Below are positions 1 through 7,344 of a stretch of DNA of 64,000 bases, one piece after another. The notes beneath the pieces were generated by a model. The model was not told the origin of the DNA, did no database searches, and was given only the letters and a program-made list of their open reading frames with translations. The stretch's first letter is position 1, and each line of letters begins with the position of its first letter. A program made the translations under genes and the position numbers. The stretch is from Smithella sp. (lineage in GTDB: Bacteria; Desulfobacterota; Syntrophia; Syntrophales; Smithellaceae). The stretch covers positions 210,296 through 274,295 of the forward strand of contig SCVW01000015.1 of assembly GCA_007244375.1 (NCBI GenBank). The letters run 5' to 3'.

Positions 1-2
1 AA

Positions 3-1073
3 ATATCAGGCATTCGTATTGCGGGGGTTGCAGCGGCAGTCCCCGATCATGTGTGCTATCCTTCGGAATGGAACGGACAATTTGGGGCGGAGGTCGTTGC
101 AGAGATCGTAAAAAATACAGGAGTTCAAAAGCGTTACATTTCTTTGCCCAAAATGTGCTGTTCGGACCTTTGCGTCGCGGCAGCGAAAAGACTTTTGGAG
201 GAAGGAAATTGGACGCCCGGTTCGATTGATGCCGTTATTTTTATTTCTCAAAATCCGGATTACCGTCTTCCATGCACTGCGGCATTAATACAGAGAAGAT
301 TAGAGCTACCGACTGAGTGCGCGGCATTTGATGTCAATTTGGGTTGTTCGGGATATGTCTACGGCCTTTGGCTGGCCTGTTCCTTGATTGCCGGCGGCGG
401 GATGAAACGGATATTGTTTCTTGCCGGGGATGCTTCAAGAAAATCCTCTTCGGAAGACCGTTCCGTCGGATTGCTGTTTGGAGATGCCGGTTCGGCAACG
501 ATCATTGAGCGATCGGAGCAAAGCGATACCTTTACGTTTGTTCTGGGTACGGACGGGTGGGGCGCGAAAAATCTGATAATTCCGGCGGGCGGCGCGCGCA
601 ATCCGTCGAACGAGTCAACGAGATTGAGTCTTCCCGACGACAAAGGCAATTTCCGGAGCCAGGAAGAGTTATATATGAACGGTGCCGAGATATTTGCTTT
701 TACGTTGAAAGAAGTGCCGCGGATGATTGAGCGGGTGCTTGCCGCTTCGGAAAAGACGATAGAAAATTTCGATTCGGTTGTCTTGCATCAGGCCAATAAA
801 TTTATGCTTGAACATCTTGCGAAACGCATGAAAATCCCTGCGGAAAAATTTCCCCTCAGCCTCGGGGAATATGGCAATACCAGCTCCGCATCGATCCCCG
901 TCACGATGATCCACTGTCTCCGGGAACAATTACGCAGCCGGCGAATGGAATTGCTTTTGGGCGGGTTTGGCGTTGGCTATTCATGGGGTGCAGTGGCCTG
1001 CGCTTTTGGTCCCATGGTTATGCCGGAGGTGGCCTTGGTTGGTGCTGACGGGATCGATCAGGAGGCGTTGTGA
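3..1073 (+). CDS. 3-oxoacyl-ACP synthase III (KAS III, FabH-like), 5' truncated by the window
   Basis: KAS III enzymes condense an acyl-CoA starter with malonyl-ACP. The reading frame is open from base 3, so the true start lies just outside; an internal ATG at 51 would cut away the conserved first beta strand (ISGIRIAGVAAAVP). The full Cys-His-Asn triad is visible: Cys codon at 345 in NLGCSGY, His at 786 in LHQANK, Asn at 876 in EYGNTSSA. The stop overlaps the start of the following SDR (TGATG), and two NeuD-like acyltransferases follow, so this is more likely part of a surface-sugar acylation cassette than housekeeping FabH. That role is inference; the enzyme family is secure. Confidence 0.88.
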   Translation: MSGIRIAGVAAAVPDHVCYPSEWNGQFGAEVVAEIVKNTGVQKRYISLPKMCCSDLCVAAAKRLLEEGNWTPGSIDAVIFISQNPDYRLPCTAALIQRRLELPTECAAFDVNLGCSGYVYGLWLACSLIAGGGMKRILFLAGDASRKSSSEDRSVGLLFGDAGSATIIERSEQSDTFTFVLGTDGWGAKNLIIPAGGARNPSNESTRLSLPDDKGNFRSQEELYMNGAEIFAFTLKEVPRMIERVLAASEKTIENFDSVVLHQANKFMLEHLAKRMKIPAEKFPLSLGEYGNTSSASIPVTMIHCLREQLRSRRMELLLGGFGVGYSWGAVACAFGPMVMPEVALVGADGIDQEAL

Positions 1074-1837
1074 TGAAAAACCCGATGGATCTGACCGGCT
1101 GCCGTTATCTTGTGACAGGCGCCTCTTCAGGGATCGGAAGAGAAACGGCGATCGTTCTTGATGAGCTTGGCGCTTCCTTGGTCCTTACCGGGCGAAGAGA
1201 GGATGAATTAGCGAAAACTGCCGCGAAGCTGTCAAAGCCTTCCCATATCGAAGTTATGGACTTATCACACACGGCCGAAATACCCGCCTGGCTCAAGCGG
1301 GTCGTGCTTGCAACGGGGCCGTTGGACGGCGCTGTTCACAGCGCGGGAATTGGAGATGTAGAGCCTTTGCAGTTTCTGACAGAAATAAAATTTCAAAAAA
1401 CGATCGACATTAATTTAAAAGCGGCTATCAATCTTGCCAAAAGCTATCGGCAAAAAGGGATTTGCCGGAAACCGGGCAGTCTTGTTTTCATTTCTTCTAT
1501 AGGCGCCATGATTGGTATGCCGGGTAAAATTGCCTATTCTGCCAGCAAAGCAGGTTTGGAGGCAGCGTGTCGTTGTATGGCTCTTGAGTTGGCCCGGGAG
1601 GATATTCGTGTCAACGCGGTCGTTCCGGGGCTTGTTGAAACGGAAATGGCGCAACAGTTGATCGAAGCGTCGACAACAGAGCAGATTGCGCGTTTGAAAA
1701 GCTTACATCCTTTAGGTCTGGGAAAAGCGAGGGACGTTGCTTACTCGATCGCGTTTCTGTTGAGCAGAGAAACAGGCCGTTGGATCACCGGGACATCGTT
1801 TGTGATTGACGGTGGATGCACTGCCGGATTTTTATGA
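1073..1837 (+). CDS. Short-chain dehydrogenase/reductase (FabG-like)
   Basis: Classical SDR of 254 residues. It has the nucleotide-binding TGASSGIG (residues 15-22), an HSAG at the usual NNAG position (89-92), the catalytic Ser in FISS (141/142), YSASK (155-159) and a C-terminal VIDGG typical of FabG-type 3-oxoacyl reductases. I chose ATG 1073, which overlaps the upstream stop as TGATG; a GTG at 1070 adds one residue. Next to a KAS III, the likeliest reaction is NAD(P)H reduction of a 3-oxoacyl-ACP or -CoA to the 3-hydroxyacyl form. A sugar-ketone reductase role cannot be excluded from sequence alone. Confidence 0.85.
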   Translation: MKNPMDLTGCRYLVTGASSGIGRETAIVLDELGASLVLTGRREDELAKTAAKLSKPSHIEVMDLSHTAEIPAWLKRVVLATGPLDGAVHSAGIGDVEPLQFLTEIKFQKTIDINLKAAINLAKSYRQKGICRKPGSLVFISSIGAMIGMPGKIAYSASKAGLEAACRCMALELAREDIRVNAVVPGLVETEMAQQLIEASTTEQIARLKSLHPLGLGKARDVAYSIAFLLSRETGRWITGTSFVIDGGCTAGFL

Positions 1838-2484
1838 TGAAGAGCCTGATTATTCTCGGCGATGGGTCTTTTGCGCGTGAACTTCTGGAGTGGGTGACAG
1901 AGGCCGGTCTTTCTTCAGACACCAGTCTGAAAGGTTATCTGTCCACATCCGGCGTTGCGGCTTCGATTGTGCCGCTCGAACTTCCCTGTCTTGGCGAGGC
2001 CGGCAACTATTTTCCTCAGAAGCATGATGTTTTCTTGTGTGCCCTGTTGGATCCCCGCGAGAAATTAGCATCGTGTGAAATGATTAAGAAAAAAGGTGGC
2101 ATCTTTCAGAGTTTTTTGCATCCGACTGTCCGGCAAACTTCACGGCGCAATCGCATCGGCGAAGGCTGCATACTTTCCCCTCGAACTGAGCTTACCAGCG
2201 ATGTTTTATTTCACGATTTCGTTACGGTCTGCTCATTTACCGGGTTTGGACATGACGTGAAAATCGGTTCCGGGTCAACGATCAGCACGCATTGTGATAT
2301 AACAGGGTATGCCGAGATTGGAAGCGGAGTTCTTCTGCATTCTCACGTTGTCGTTTTGCCCAACCGAAAAGTAGGAGACTTCGCCTGCGTCGGCGCGGGA
2401 AGCGTCGTGGCCCGTGATGTCCCTCCGGGAACGTGTGTATGGGGTGTTCCAGCGAAGCAAGTGGACCCTGAGCTTTTGACATAA
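1834..2484 (+). CDS. NeuD/PglD-like left-handed beta-helix acyltransferase (copy 1)
   Basis: The N-terminus LIILGDGSFARELLEW matches the Rossmann-like sugar-nucleotide-binding half of NeuD/PglD proteins. The C-terminal half carries irregular hexapeptide repeats with Gly/Ile/Val spacing, a candidate catalytic His in FGHDVKIG, and the usual ending near GVPAKQV. Family members transfer an acyl group, normally acetyl from acetyl-CoA, to an amino group on a nucleotide sugar. The ATG at 1834 overlaps the SDR stop (ATGATGA), so it is translationally coupled. A second, diverged copy follows 17 bases later. The acyl donor could be the product of the upstream KAS III/SDR pair instead of acetyl-CoA; this is inference. 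Confidence 0.8.
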   Translation: MMKSLIILGDGSFARELLEWVTEAGLSSDTSLKGYLSTSGVAASIVPLELPCLGEAGNYFPQKHDVFLCALLDPREKLASCEMIKKKGGIFQSFLHPTVRQTSRRNRIGEGCILSPRTELTSDVLFHDFVTVCSFTGFGHDVKIGSGSTISTHCDITGYAEIGSGVLLHSHVVVLPNRKVGDFACVGAGSVVARDVPPGTCVWGVPAKQVDPELLT

Positions 2485-2501
2485 AGCATCACTATGGAGA
2501 A

Positions 2502-3149
2502 ATGGAGAACAAAAAGAATCTTTATATTATCGGTGCGGGTGGCTTTGGGCGTGAAGTCCTGGTCTGGGCGTCTCTTGTAGCTCCGGAAAAGCGGACATGG
2601 CGGATAAAAGCTTTTTTGGATTCCATGCCGAATGTTTTGTCTAATTATGACTGTGAAGTCCCCGTTGCAGGCGACCCCCTGTCTCATGATTTTACGGGTG
2701 AAGAACTTTTAATTTGTGCCATAGGTGATCCAAAGACCCGGCTGTCGCTTTGTCGAAAAGTTCTCAACAGGGGAGGGATATTTACGACTTTTGTTCATCC
2801 CCGCGCTATTGTCTCTTCGTCTGCGCGTATCGGATCCGGTTGCATCATTGCCACAGATGTTCTTATTAGCCCGGGCGCGTGCGTGAACGCTTTTTCTGTC
2901 ATTCTCGGATCTTCCGCTATTGGTGTTAACGCGCATCTTGAACAGGGAGTGACGGTCAGCGCGTTTTCCGCTATAGGAGAAGGAGCGGTGTTAAAAGAAG
3001 GCGTGTTTCTTGGAAGTCATGCGATTATTGCGCCGGGCACAATTGTAGGCACTGGCGCTAAGATTGGTGCGCGGACGTTTGTTAAAGGAAATGTTCCGGC
3101 CGGTGCGACTTATTTTGGCATACCCGGTCAGATGATTTCGGGATTTTGA
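2502..3149 (+). CDS. NeuD/PglD-like left-handed beta-helix acyltransferase (copy 2)
   Basis: A 215-residue paralogue of the preceding gene. It starts with YIIGAGGFGREVLVW, a better match to the NeuD consensus, and continues into hexapeptide repeats with a candidate His in NAHLEQGV and the terminal FGIPGQM. Two non-identical NeuD-like proteins side by side suggest two acylation sites or two sugar substrates, or a subunit pair. It is the last gene of the KAS III-SDR-NeuD-NeuD string; a repeat-rich spacer follows. No nucleotidyl-transferase, aminotransferase or glycosyltransferase is visible downstream, so the rest of the pathway must lie upstream of the window or elsewhere. Confidence 0.8.
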   Translation: MENKKNLYIIGAGGFGREVLVWASLVAPEKRTWRIKAFLDSMPNVLSNYDCEVPVAGDPLSHDFTGEELLICAIGDPKTRLSLCRKVLNRGGIFTTFVHPRAIVSSSARIGSGCIIATDVLISPGACVNAFSVILGSSAIGVNAHLEQGVTVSAFSAIGEGAVLKEGVFLGSHAIIAPGTIVGTGAKIGARTFVKGNVPAGATYFGIPGQMISGF

Positions 3150-3165
3150 ATTCTTTCTGAAAACT

Positions 3166-3310
3166 GTCCTCCAATCCTCCAATCATCTTTTTTTCTCTCT
3201 TTTCACCATTCACAAATCCTCTCATGTCATTTCGAAGCGGAGCGAGAAATCTTGTTTTTTTAATAATTTAGGACTTAATTACTTAAAACTTTAATGAGGC
3301 ACGCTGAAAA
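3166..3310. repeat. Dispersed repeat cluster (polypyrimidine tract, GTCATTTCGA-type repeat, family C fragment)
   Basis: Three repeat types met elsewhere in the window sit next to each other. At 3166-3219 is a pyrimidine-rich tract built from CCTCCAATC and TTCACCATTCAC units. At 3225-3254 is a TGTCATTTCGAAGCGGAGCG / GAGAAATCTT module. At 3289-3310 is a fragment ending GAGGCACGCTGAAAA that resembles the left end of the family C element at 6891. No gene is visible here. Confidence 0.6.
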
Positions 3311-3320
3311 CAAATTCAAC

Positions 3321-3352
3321 TTGCATATTTCATAATTGTAGTGTATTGTAGT
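3321..3352 (+). promoter_or_regulatory. Promoter with two 8-bp direct repeats, RHH/PIN module
   Basis: TTGCAT (3321-3326), a 17-base spacer and TATTGT (3344-3349) lie just upstream of the RHH gene. The octamer ATTGTAGT occurs at 3335-3342 and again at 3345-3352, one helical turn apart and covering the -10. Ribbon-helix-helix antitoxins commonly bind such paired short repeats, so this is a likely autorepression site. A strong ribosome site (CCGGAGG) follows at 3354-3360. Confidence 0.55.
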
Positions 3353-3366
3353 TCCGGAGGTGCAAA

Positions 3367-3585
3367 ATGAGAAGCGTTTTATCCGTCAGTTTACCCAAGA
3401 AACTGGCTACAGACCTTGATGTCCTTTCCAAAGAAACAGGAAGAAATAAAAGCGATATCGTCAAAGAGTCTCTTGCAGAATTTCTATGGGAGAACAGATT
3501 TCGTCGCATGAAAAAACGTCTGCAAAATAAAGCCAAAGCAGCTGGTTTTGTTACAGATGATGATGTTTTCAAGGCCATATCGTGA
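3367..3585 (+). CDS. Ribbon-helix-helix (CopG-type) antitoxin
   Basis: A 72-residue protein starting SVLSVSLPKKLATDLDVL and continuing with a basic helix, the usual strand-helix-helix layout of an RHH DNA-binding domain (residues 2-45), then a basic C-terminal tail that would contact the toxin. It starts at an ATG behind GGAGG and overlaps the PIN gene (stop TGA inside GTGA), the standard antitoxin-toxin arrangement. Role inferred: neutralises the PIN nuclease by direct binding and represses its own promoter, where a 10-bp-period direct repeat is visible. Confidence 0.75.
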   Translation: MRSVLSVSLPKKLATDLDVLSKETGRNKSDIVKESLAEFLWENRFRRMKKRLQNKAKAAGFVTDDDVFKAIS

Positions 3586-3983
3586 AGGTAGTGTTTGATA
3601 CAAATATTCTGATAGCGGCTTTTCTGACGGAGGGCCTTTGTTCCGGCCTTTTAATCCGCGCTCGCAAACATGACTTCGATTTGATTCTATCTGATGATAT
3701 CCTCCGGGAATTCAAAGGCGCCCTGACAAAAAAATTCAAAATCTCATCCTCTGACATTTCCGAAATTACAGACATTATTACGGAAGCCGCCTCGAAGATA
3801 CTTCAAAAAGTCAATCCTGCCCCGCATATTTGCCGAGATCCCAATGATGACATGATAATTGCCTGTGCCATTGGTGCAGATGCCGATTATATAGTCACGG
3901 GCGATGAAGATCTGTTGACGCTAAAGAAATTCAAGAATATTATAATTCTAAATCCCCGAAATTTTGAAACCATGTTTGCGTAG
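3582..3983 (+). CDS. PIN-domain ribonuclease toxin
   Basis: 133 residues with the PIN-fold acidic residues: Asp in VVFDTNIL near the N-terminus, Glu in LREFKGAL, Asp pair in RDPNDDMII, and Asp in VTGDEDLL. These bind the divalent metals used to cut RNA. The start is a GTG overlapping the antitoxin stop. It belongs to the putative-toxin PIN family often called COG1569-like, with the full length expected. Paired with an RHH antitoxin it forms a type II toxin-antitoxin module; the RNA target cannot be read from sequence. Confidence 0.8.
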   Translation: MKVVFDTNILIAAFLTEGLCSGLLIRARKHDFDLILSDDILREFKGALTKKFKISSSDISEITDIITEAASKILQKVNPAPHICRDPNDDMIIACAIGADADYIVTGDEDLLTLKKFKNIIILNPRNFETMFA

Positions 3984-4048
3984 AACGTAGAGCTATTCTC
4001 TATTCACCTTTCACTTCCTTATATAGCACCTTGCCTTGTCGATATAAA

Positions 4049-4112
4049 AAGCAAAAATAAATGCTATAAATAATGCTTTTTTATTGATAAATAAAACAGA
4101 CACTGTTATATT
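4049..4112 (+). promoter_or_regulatory. Promoter P1 with 12-bp iteron-like repeats, upstream of the 74-aa gene
   Basis: TTGATA (4084-4089), 17-base spacer, TATATT (4107-4112). Immediately upstream lie two 12-base units beginning TGCT (TGCTATAAATAA at 4061, TGCTTTTTTTAT at 4073). The 40 bases 4061-4100 align without gaps to 4731-4770 upstream of the radical SAM gene, with about 31 matches by eye. This suggests the two genes share a regulator. Confidence 0.55.
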
Positions 4113-4143
4113 AGGTTCAAATAATAGATTTGTAGGAGGGAAT

Positions 4144-4368
4144 ATGGCCGTTTTTAAGAAAGAACAAAAGCAAGAATTCCGTAACGTATTATTAAGGGTA
4201 AGCATACCCGCGCCTCTGATGTCCGAGTTAAAAAAGATTAAAAAACTCTGCAATGATAACGGTTTCTATTTTGACATCAAACCCGATGTTATCGCTGCCG
4301 TTGAAAAAGCGGTTGAAGAAGCAAAAGAGCTCCTAAATAGTGAAAATAAGAACAAGTATAACCAGTGA
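4144..4368 (+). CDS. Small hypothetical protein (74 aa)
   Basis: I do not recognise this protein. The start at ATG 4144 is chosen because AGGAGGG stands 5-6 bases upstream; the frame is open further upstream but without a ribosome site. It begins with a charged MAVFKKEQKQEF, then a strand-like RNVLLRVSIPAPLMSELKKI and two acidic/basic helices (DVIAAVEKAVEEAKELL). That layout is reminiscent of a small RHH- or partition-like DNA-binding protein but is too short to assign. Its promoter shares a 40-base block with that of the radical SAM gene 500 bases downstream, so it is a candidate local regulator; this is speculative. Confidence 0.55.
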   Translation: MAVFKKEQKQEFRNVLLRVSIPAPLMSELKKIKKLCNDNGFYFDIKPDVIAAVEKAVEEAKELLNSENKNKYNQ

Positions 4369-4431
4369 GCTGAATCGGATTAATCAAAATCTTATTTATC
4401 TGTTCCGTCAAGTACCGCGGCGACATCCGCC

Positions 4432-4630
4432 TAATGTCCTCCGCTGGCGGAGGTGTCCCGATGAATCATCGGAACGGAGGTGGATAAAATCCACGTAAAT
4501 CGTAAATTACTTATAATATCAAATATATTTTAAATAATTCCACCCCCTGCCCCCGCCAGAGTCGTCACCCCGGCGGAGGCCGGGGTCCAGTTTAAATGAT
4601 GCTGGATTCCGGCCTCCGCCGGAATGACAG
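4432..4630. repeat. Palindromic dispersed repeats (GTCCTCCGCTGGCGG and GTCATTCC..GGAAT types)
   Basis: CCTCCGCTGGCGGAGG at 4438-4453 is a perfect hairpin; related copies stand at about 6713 and 52612. At 4564-4630 an inverted pair is seen: CACCCCGGCGGAGGCCGGGG then, 25 bases later, GGATTCCGGCCTCCGCCGG followed by AATGACAG. This resembles the dRS3-like family (ATTCCC-N-GGGAAT) found dispersed in many proteobacteria. No coding potential is seen in 4369-4858 beyond these repeats and the promoter region at 4700-4788. Confidence 0.6.
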
Positions 4631-4699
4631 AATTTCCCTTACTACTGCTAAAAATCATATAATAACAATACCTTATCAATGCTACACTCACAAGCAGCA

Positions 4700-4788
4700 C
4701 TTGCCGTGCCTATAGGCATGCTATTATTATTGCTATTTATTTTGCTTTTTCTATTGACAAATGAAAAAGCAATGTATATGCTATAGGC
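4700..4788 (+). promoter_or_regulatory. Promoter P2 with palindrome and 12-bp iteron-like repeats, radical SAM gene
   Basis: TTGACA (4754-4759), 17-base spacer, TATGCT (4777-4782). Upstream are three 12-base units all starting TGCT (4719, 4731, 4743) and a perfect palindrome TGCCTATAGGCA (4707-4718). The core CTATAGGC of that palindrome recurs at 4781-4788, over the -10/+1. The P1 region at 4049-4112 has the same TGCT units, so the two promoters look like relatives under one regulator. Confidence 0.6.
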
Positions 4789-4858
4789 GGATCATCAAGG
4801 GAGATCATACAGAATAAAGATTCCCACTATCAGGATAGATCCACAGAAGGAGGACCTT

Positions 4859-6496
4859 ATGAAGAAAACAAATGCACTGATGATTCAGCCGAAAACCCCG
4901 CAAACGTTCTGGAGCCATGACATCTCGCTTAAGGCAGCCGGATTCAAGGCGGTAATGCCGCCTCTGGGGCTGATGACGGTAGCGGCCATGCTTCCGGAAA
5001 ATTATGACGTAACATTAATCGACATGAATGTGAGAGATCTCGATATACGCGACATCGAGCAGAGTGATATGGTTTTTCTCACGGGCATGTGGATACACAG
5101 GGAGTCGTTTTTGAAGATTGTCAACATGTGCCATGAACTTGGAAAAACCATTGTTGCCGGAGGACCACTTGTCCAATCGGCCTATGGCATGCCGGGCAAC
5201 TATCTGGAAGCTGATAAGATCGACCATCTGATTCTTTATGAGGCCGAAAACAACCTTCCCCAGTTCCTGTGGGACTACGAGCTGGGCATAGCTAAAAAAG
5301 TATACGACAACAAGGAGAAGCCCGCCCTGGAACTTACCCCGTCGCCGCGCTTTGACGTTATAAATCCGTACGACTACGCTTGCATGGCCCTTCAGTTCTC
5401 CCGCGGTTGTCCGTTCAACTGCGAATTCTGCGATATAGTCCAGATGTTCGGCCGCGTTCCGCGCACCAAGTCTCCCGTGCAATTCATGCGCGAAGTTGAA
5501 GATATGTACGCCACCGGCTACCGCGGACGCCTGTTTATCGTGGACGATAATTTCATCGCCAACAGAAAGGCCGTTAAAGAAATGCTCAAACTTCTGGCGG
5601 ACTGGCAGGAAGAGCACGACTATCCGTATCTGCTGTTTACCGAAGCGAGCATCGATCTGGCAAAAGATGACGAGCTGCTGAATTTAATGAAGAGATCGGG
5701 ATTCACATCCGTATTCGTAGGCATCGAGTCGCCGGACAACGAGACACTGCGTGCGGCCAACAAGAATCAAAACGCGACCTGCGACATGGATAAAGCTATC
5801 GAGAAGATACAGCGCGCAGGCATCGAGGTAATGGGCGGTTTTATCCTGGGCTTCGATACCGATACCGACGACGTGTTTGATCGCCATCTGGAATTTATAA
5901 AACGCAATGGCATTGCCCAGAGCATGACTGGACTGCTTGCCGCCATGCCGAACACCGACCTGTTCAAGCGGCTGGAACGGGAAGGCCGGATAATCGAAAA
6001 CGACAACCCGCACAGCGGAGATAACGTCGATACCGTGCTCAACTTCGTACCCGTTATGCCGGCAAATAAACTGTTTGCAGGTTACAAGCGGGTAATAGCG
6101 GAAACCTATGCGCCAAAAAACTATTTCGCCCGCGCATTAAAGGTCATCAGCAGGTTACCGGATTTGAAAATGACGGATCTCTACATGGCGGAGCCGTGGA
6201 AAATCAAATTGGCGGATTCAAAATTGACCAATCATCCACACAAGAGGAAGTTGATGCTTGAATTTGTAAAGCTTCTCTTTTCTCCGTTCGGCGCTCAAGC
6301 TTTATGGTTTATTATCAGGGCGTCGAGGTACGGACTGCTTGCCCTGCCCACTGCGATAGAGCTGGCTTTCCGTGGACGCCATTATGTAAGTGTCGCCGGG
6401 AGAATCGCGAAAACACAACCACAGCTTGCAGTATGCGAGAATAAACGCGAACCCGCGCCGTTACTCCTGAAGCCACTACCCAGTTTGGCTAAATAG
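4859..6496 (+). CDS. B12-binding-domain radical SAM protein (HpnP/DUF4070-like)
   Basis: 545 residues. Residues 1-150 resemble a cobalamin-binding Rossmann domain (PPLGLMTVAAMLPENYDVTL, then VFLTGM and VAGGP), although the classical DxHxxG loop is absent, as in other class B radical SAM enzymes. The radical SAM motif is RGCPFNCEFC with Cys184, Cys188 and Cys191, followed by GRVPRTKSP. The C-terminal part resembles the DUF4070 tail seen in the hopanoid 2-methylase HpnP and relatives. The likely activity is a radical methylation or rearrangement on a lipid or secondary substrate; the substrate is unknown and no hopanoid genes are nearby. It has its own promoter and a terminator-like hairpin behind it, so it is monocistronic. 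Confidence 0.75.
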   Translation: MKKTNALMIQPKTPQTFWSHDISLKAAGFKAVMPPLGLMTVAAMLPENYDVTLIDMNVRDLDIRDIEQSDMVFLTGMWIHRESFLKIVNMCHELGKTIVAGGPLVQSAYGMPGNYLEADKIDHLILYEAENNLPQFLWDYELGIAKKVYDNKEKPALELTPSPRFDVINPYDYACMALQFSRGCPFNCEFCDIVQMFGRVPRTKSPVQFMREVEDMYATGYRGRLFIVDDNFIANRKAVKEMLKLLADWQEEHDYPYLLFTEASIDLAKDDELLNLMKRSGFTSVFVGIESPDNETLRAANKNQNATCDMDKAIEKIQRAGIEVMGGFILGFDTDTDDVFDRHLEFIKRNGIAQSMTGLLAAMPNTDLFKRLEREGRIIENDNPHSGDNVDTVLNFVPVMPANKLFAGYKRVIAETYAPKNYFARALKVISRLPDLKMTDLYMAEPWKIKLADSKLTNHPHKRKLMLEFVKLLFSPFGAQALWFIIRASRYGLLALPTAIELAFRGRHYVSVAGRIAKTQPQLAVCENKREPAPLLLKPLPSLAK

Positions 6497-6518
6497 GAAA
6501 TAAACAATAGAACTAAAA

Positions 6519-6550
6519 ATAAAGGGATGGTTGCACAACCATCCCTTTAT
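6519..6550. terminator. Bidirectional terminator-like hairpin after the radical SAM gene
   Basis: A perfect 14-bp stem, ATAAAGGGATGGTT (6519-6532) against its complement (6537-6550), closes on the loop GCAC. The flanks are AT-rich but lack a long run of T on the + strand, so termination may be modest. Confidence 0.65.
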
Positions 6551-6555
6551 CTATT

Positions 6556-6840
6556 TATGTCATTGCGAGTTCACGACAGTGAACGTGGCAATCTCTCACC
6601 GTTGTCATTCCCGTCCCGCATACGCGGGATGTTACTCCGGCTGGAATCCATTTATTTTCTTCTTTCCCGCTTTTCTGTCATTCCCGACTCCGATCGGGAA
6701 TCCACTATCCTGTCCTCCGCTGGCGGGGGATTAAGGGGGTGGAAGTGTTTTTATTTTGTTTTTGCAATCTTACAATCCTCTAAACCTCCAAGCCTCTAAT
6801 CATCTTCTTTCCTCCATTCACCATTCACCCTTCACATCTT
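6556..6840. repeat. Composite of dispersed repeats
   Basis: Adjacent modules: TGTCATTGCGAG ... GGCAATCTCTC (6556-6597); GTCATTCCCG + CCCGCATACGCGGG + GTTACTCCGGC (6605-6641), of which about 37 bases recur exactly on the other strand near 12627-12663; GTCATTCCCGACTCCGATCG (6677-6706); GTCCTCCGCTGGCGG (6713-6738); a pyrimidine tract of CCTCTAAAC/CCTCCAAG/CCTCTAATC units (6770-6805) and TTCACC units (6813-6835). Short frames here are by-products of the repeats. Confidence 0.65.
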
Positions 6841-6854
6841 TTTAAGTTATTTTT

Positions 6855-7110
6855 AACATAGAACCTAGACCTTGTCTTTTCCATTCACCTTTTAGTGAGC
6901 CAAGCTGATAATGAGACCCAAGCTTCAGAAACGAAGTGCACCGAAGCTTGCTGGACGAATTATACCAGGCGCGTAGCGCCGTGGTGAAACGAGTCCCGAT
7001 TCCTCGGGATGATGTTCGAAGCGTAAGGAGAACTACCCCAGGCACGTAGTGCCGTGGGACACCATTCACTTTATTTTCCAATCTTCCAAACCTCTAATCA
7101 TCTGCTTTTT
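6855..7110 (+). repeat. Dispersed element family C, long copy
   Basis: Starts with a GAACCTAGA / TTCCATTCACC leader, then TTTAGTGAGCCAAGCTGA (6891-6908), an interruption of about 70 bases, GTGAAACGAG (6983), GTTCGAAGCGTAAGG (7014), AACTACCCC, and CACCATTCACTTTATTTT, ending in AATCTTCCAAACCTCTAATC. The same order of blocks is found on the minus strand at 12400-12590 and, more diverged, at 9975-10131. The interrupting segment has its own short palindromes (GCGTAGCGCC, TCCCGATTCCTCGGGA). A 79-codon frame in it is not believable as a gene. Confidence 0.65.
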
Positions 7111-7150
7111 CCCTTTCGCTCTGTTTAAACAAATAACGTTTCGACTATTT

Positions 7151-7202
7151 TACACAATCATGTAAAAAAGTCTTGACATTTTTACATATAACTGTAAATT
7201 AG
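7151..7202 (+). promoter_or_regulatory. Promoter with twin TTTACA-N6-TGTAAA operators
   Basis: Two identical inverted repeats, TTTACA-N6-TGTAAA, lie at 7151-7168 and 7183-7200, 32 bases (three helical turns) apart. Between and within them is TTGACA (7175-7180) with a possible TAAATT -10 at 7197-7202 (16-base spacer). A dimeric repressor bound at both sites would cover the whole promoter. The next gene on this strand is the AAA/DUF4143 ATPase at 7345. Confidence 0.55.
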
Positions 7203-7213
7203 TCGCATGGAGA

Positions 7214-7340
7214 CCTTTGCACAACGGCATAAAACCAACAACATTGTCATTCCCGCGTAGGCGGGAATCCAGTATTATCAATGGTTTCCTAGATTCCCGC
7301 CTACGCGGGAATGACAGCTAAGGGGTGCTTTTCAAAGGTC
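7214..7340. mobile_element. MITE-like element (127 bp) with terminal GACCTTTG repeats
   Basis: The left end GACCTTTGCA (7214) is matched in inverted form by TTCAAAGGTC (7331-7340). Inside, two further palindromic modules face each other: ATTCCCGCGTAGGCGGGAAT (near 7250) and ATTCCCGCCTACGCGGGAAT (near 7294). The whole can fold into a cruciform. No transposase is encoded and no clean target duplication is visible, although GCATGGA (left flank) and GCACATGGAA (right flank) look alike. It lies between the operators and the ATPase start codon. Confidence 0.5.
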
Positions 7341-7344
7341 GCAC

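Noticed and set aside
6842..7081. 79-codon minus-strand frame in the family C repeat
   Set aside because: It lies wholly within dispersed repeat sequence, has no ribosome site and shares no recognisable domain; copies elsewhere are frameshifted.
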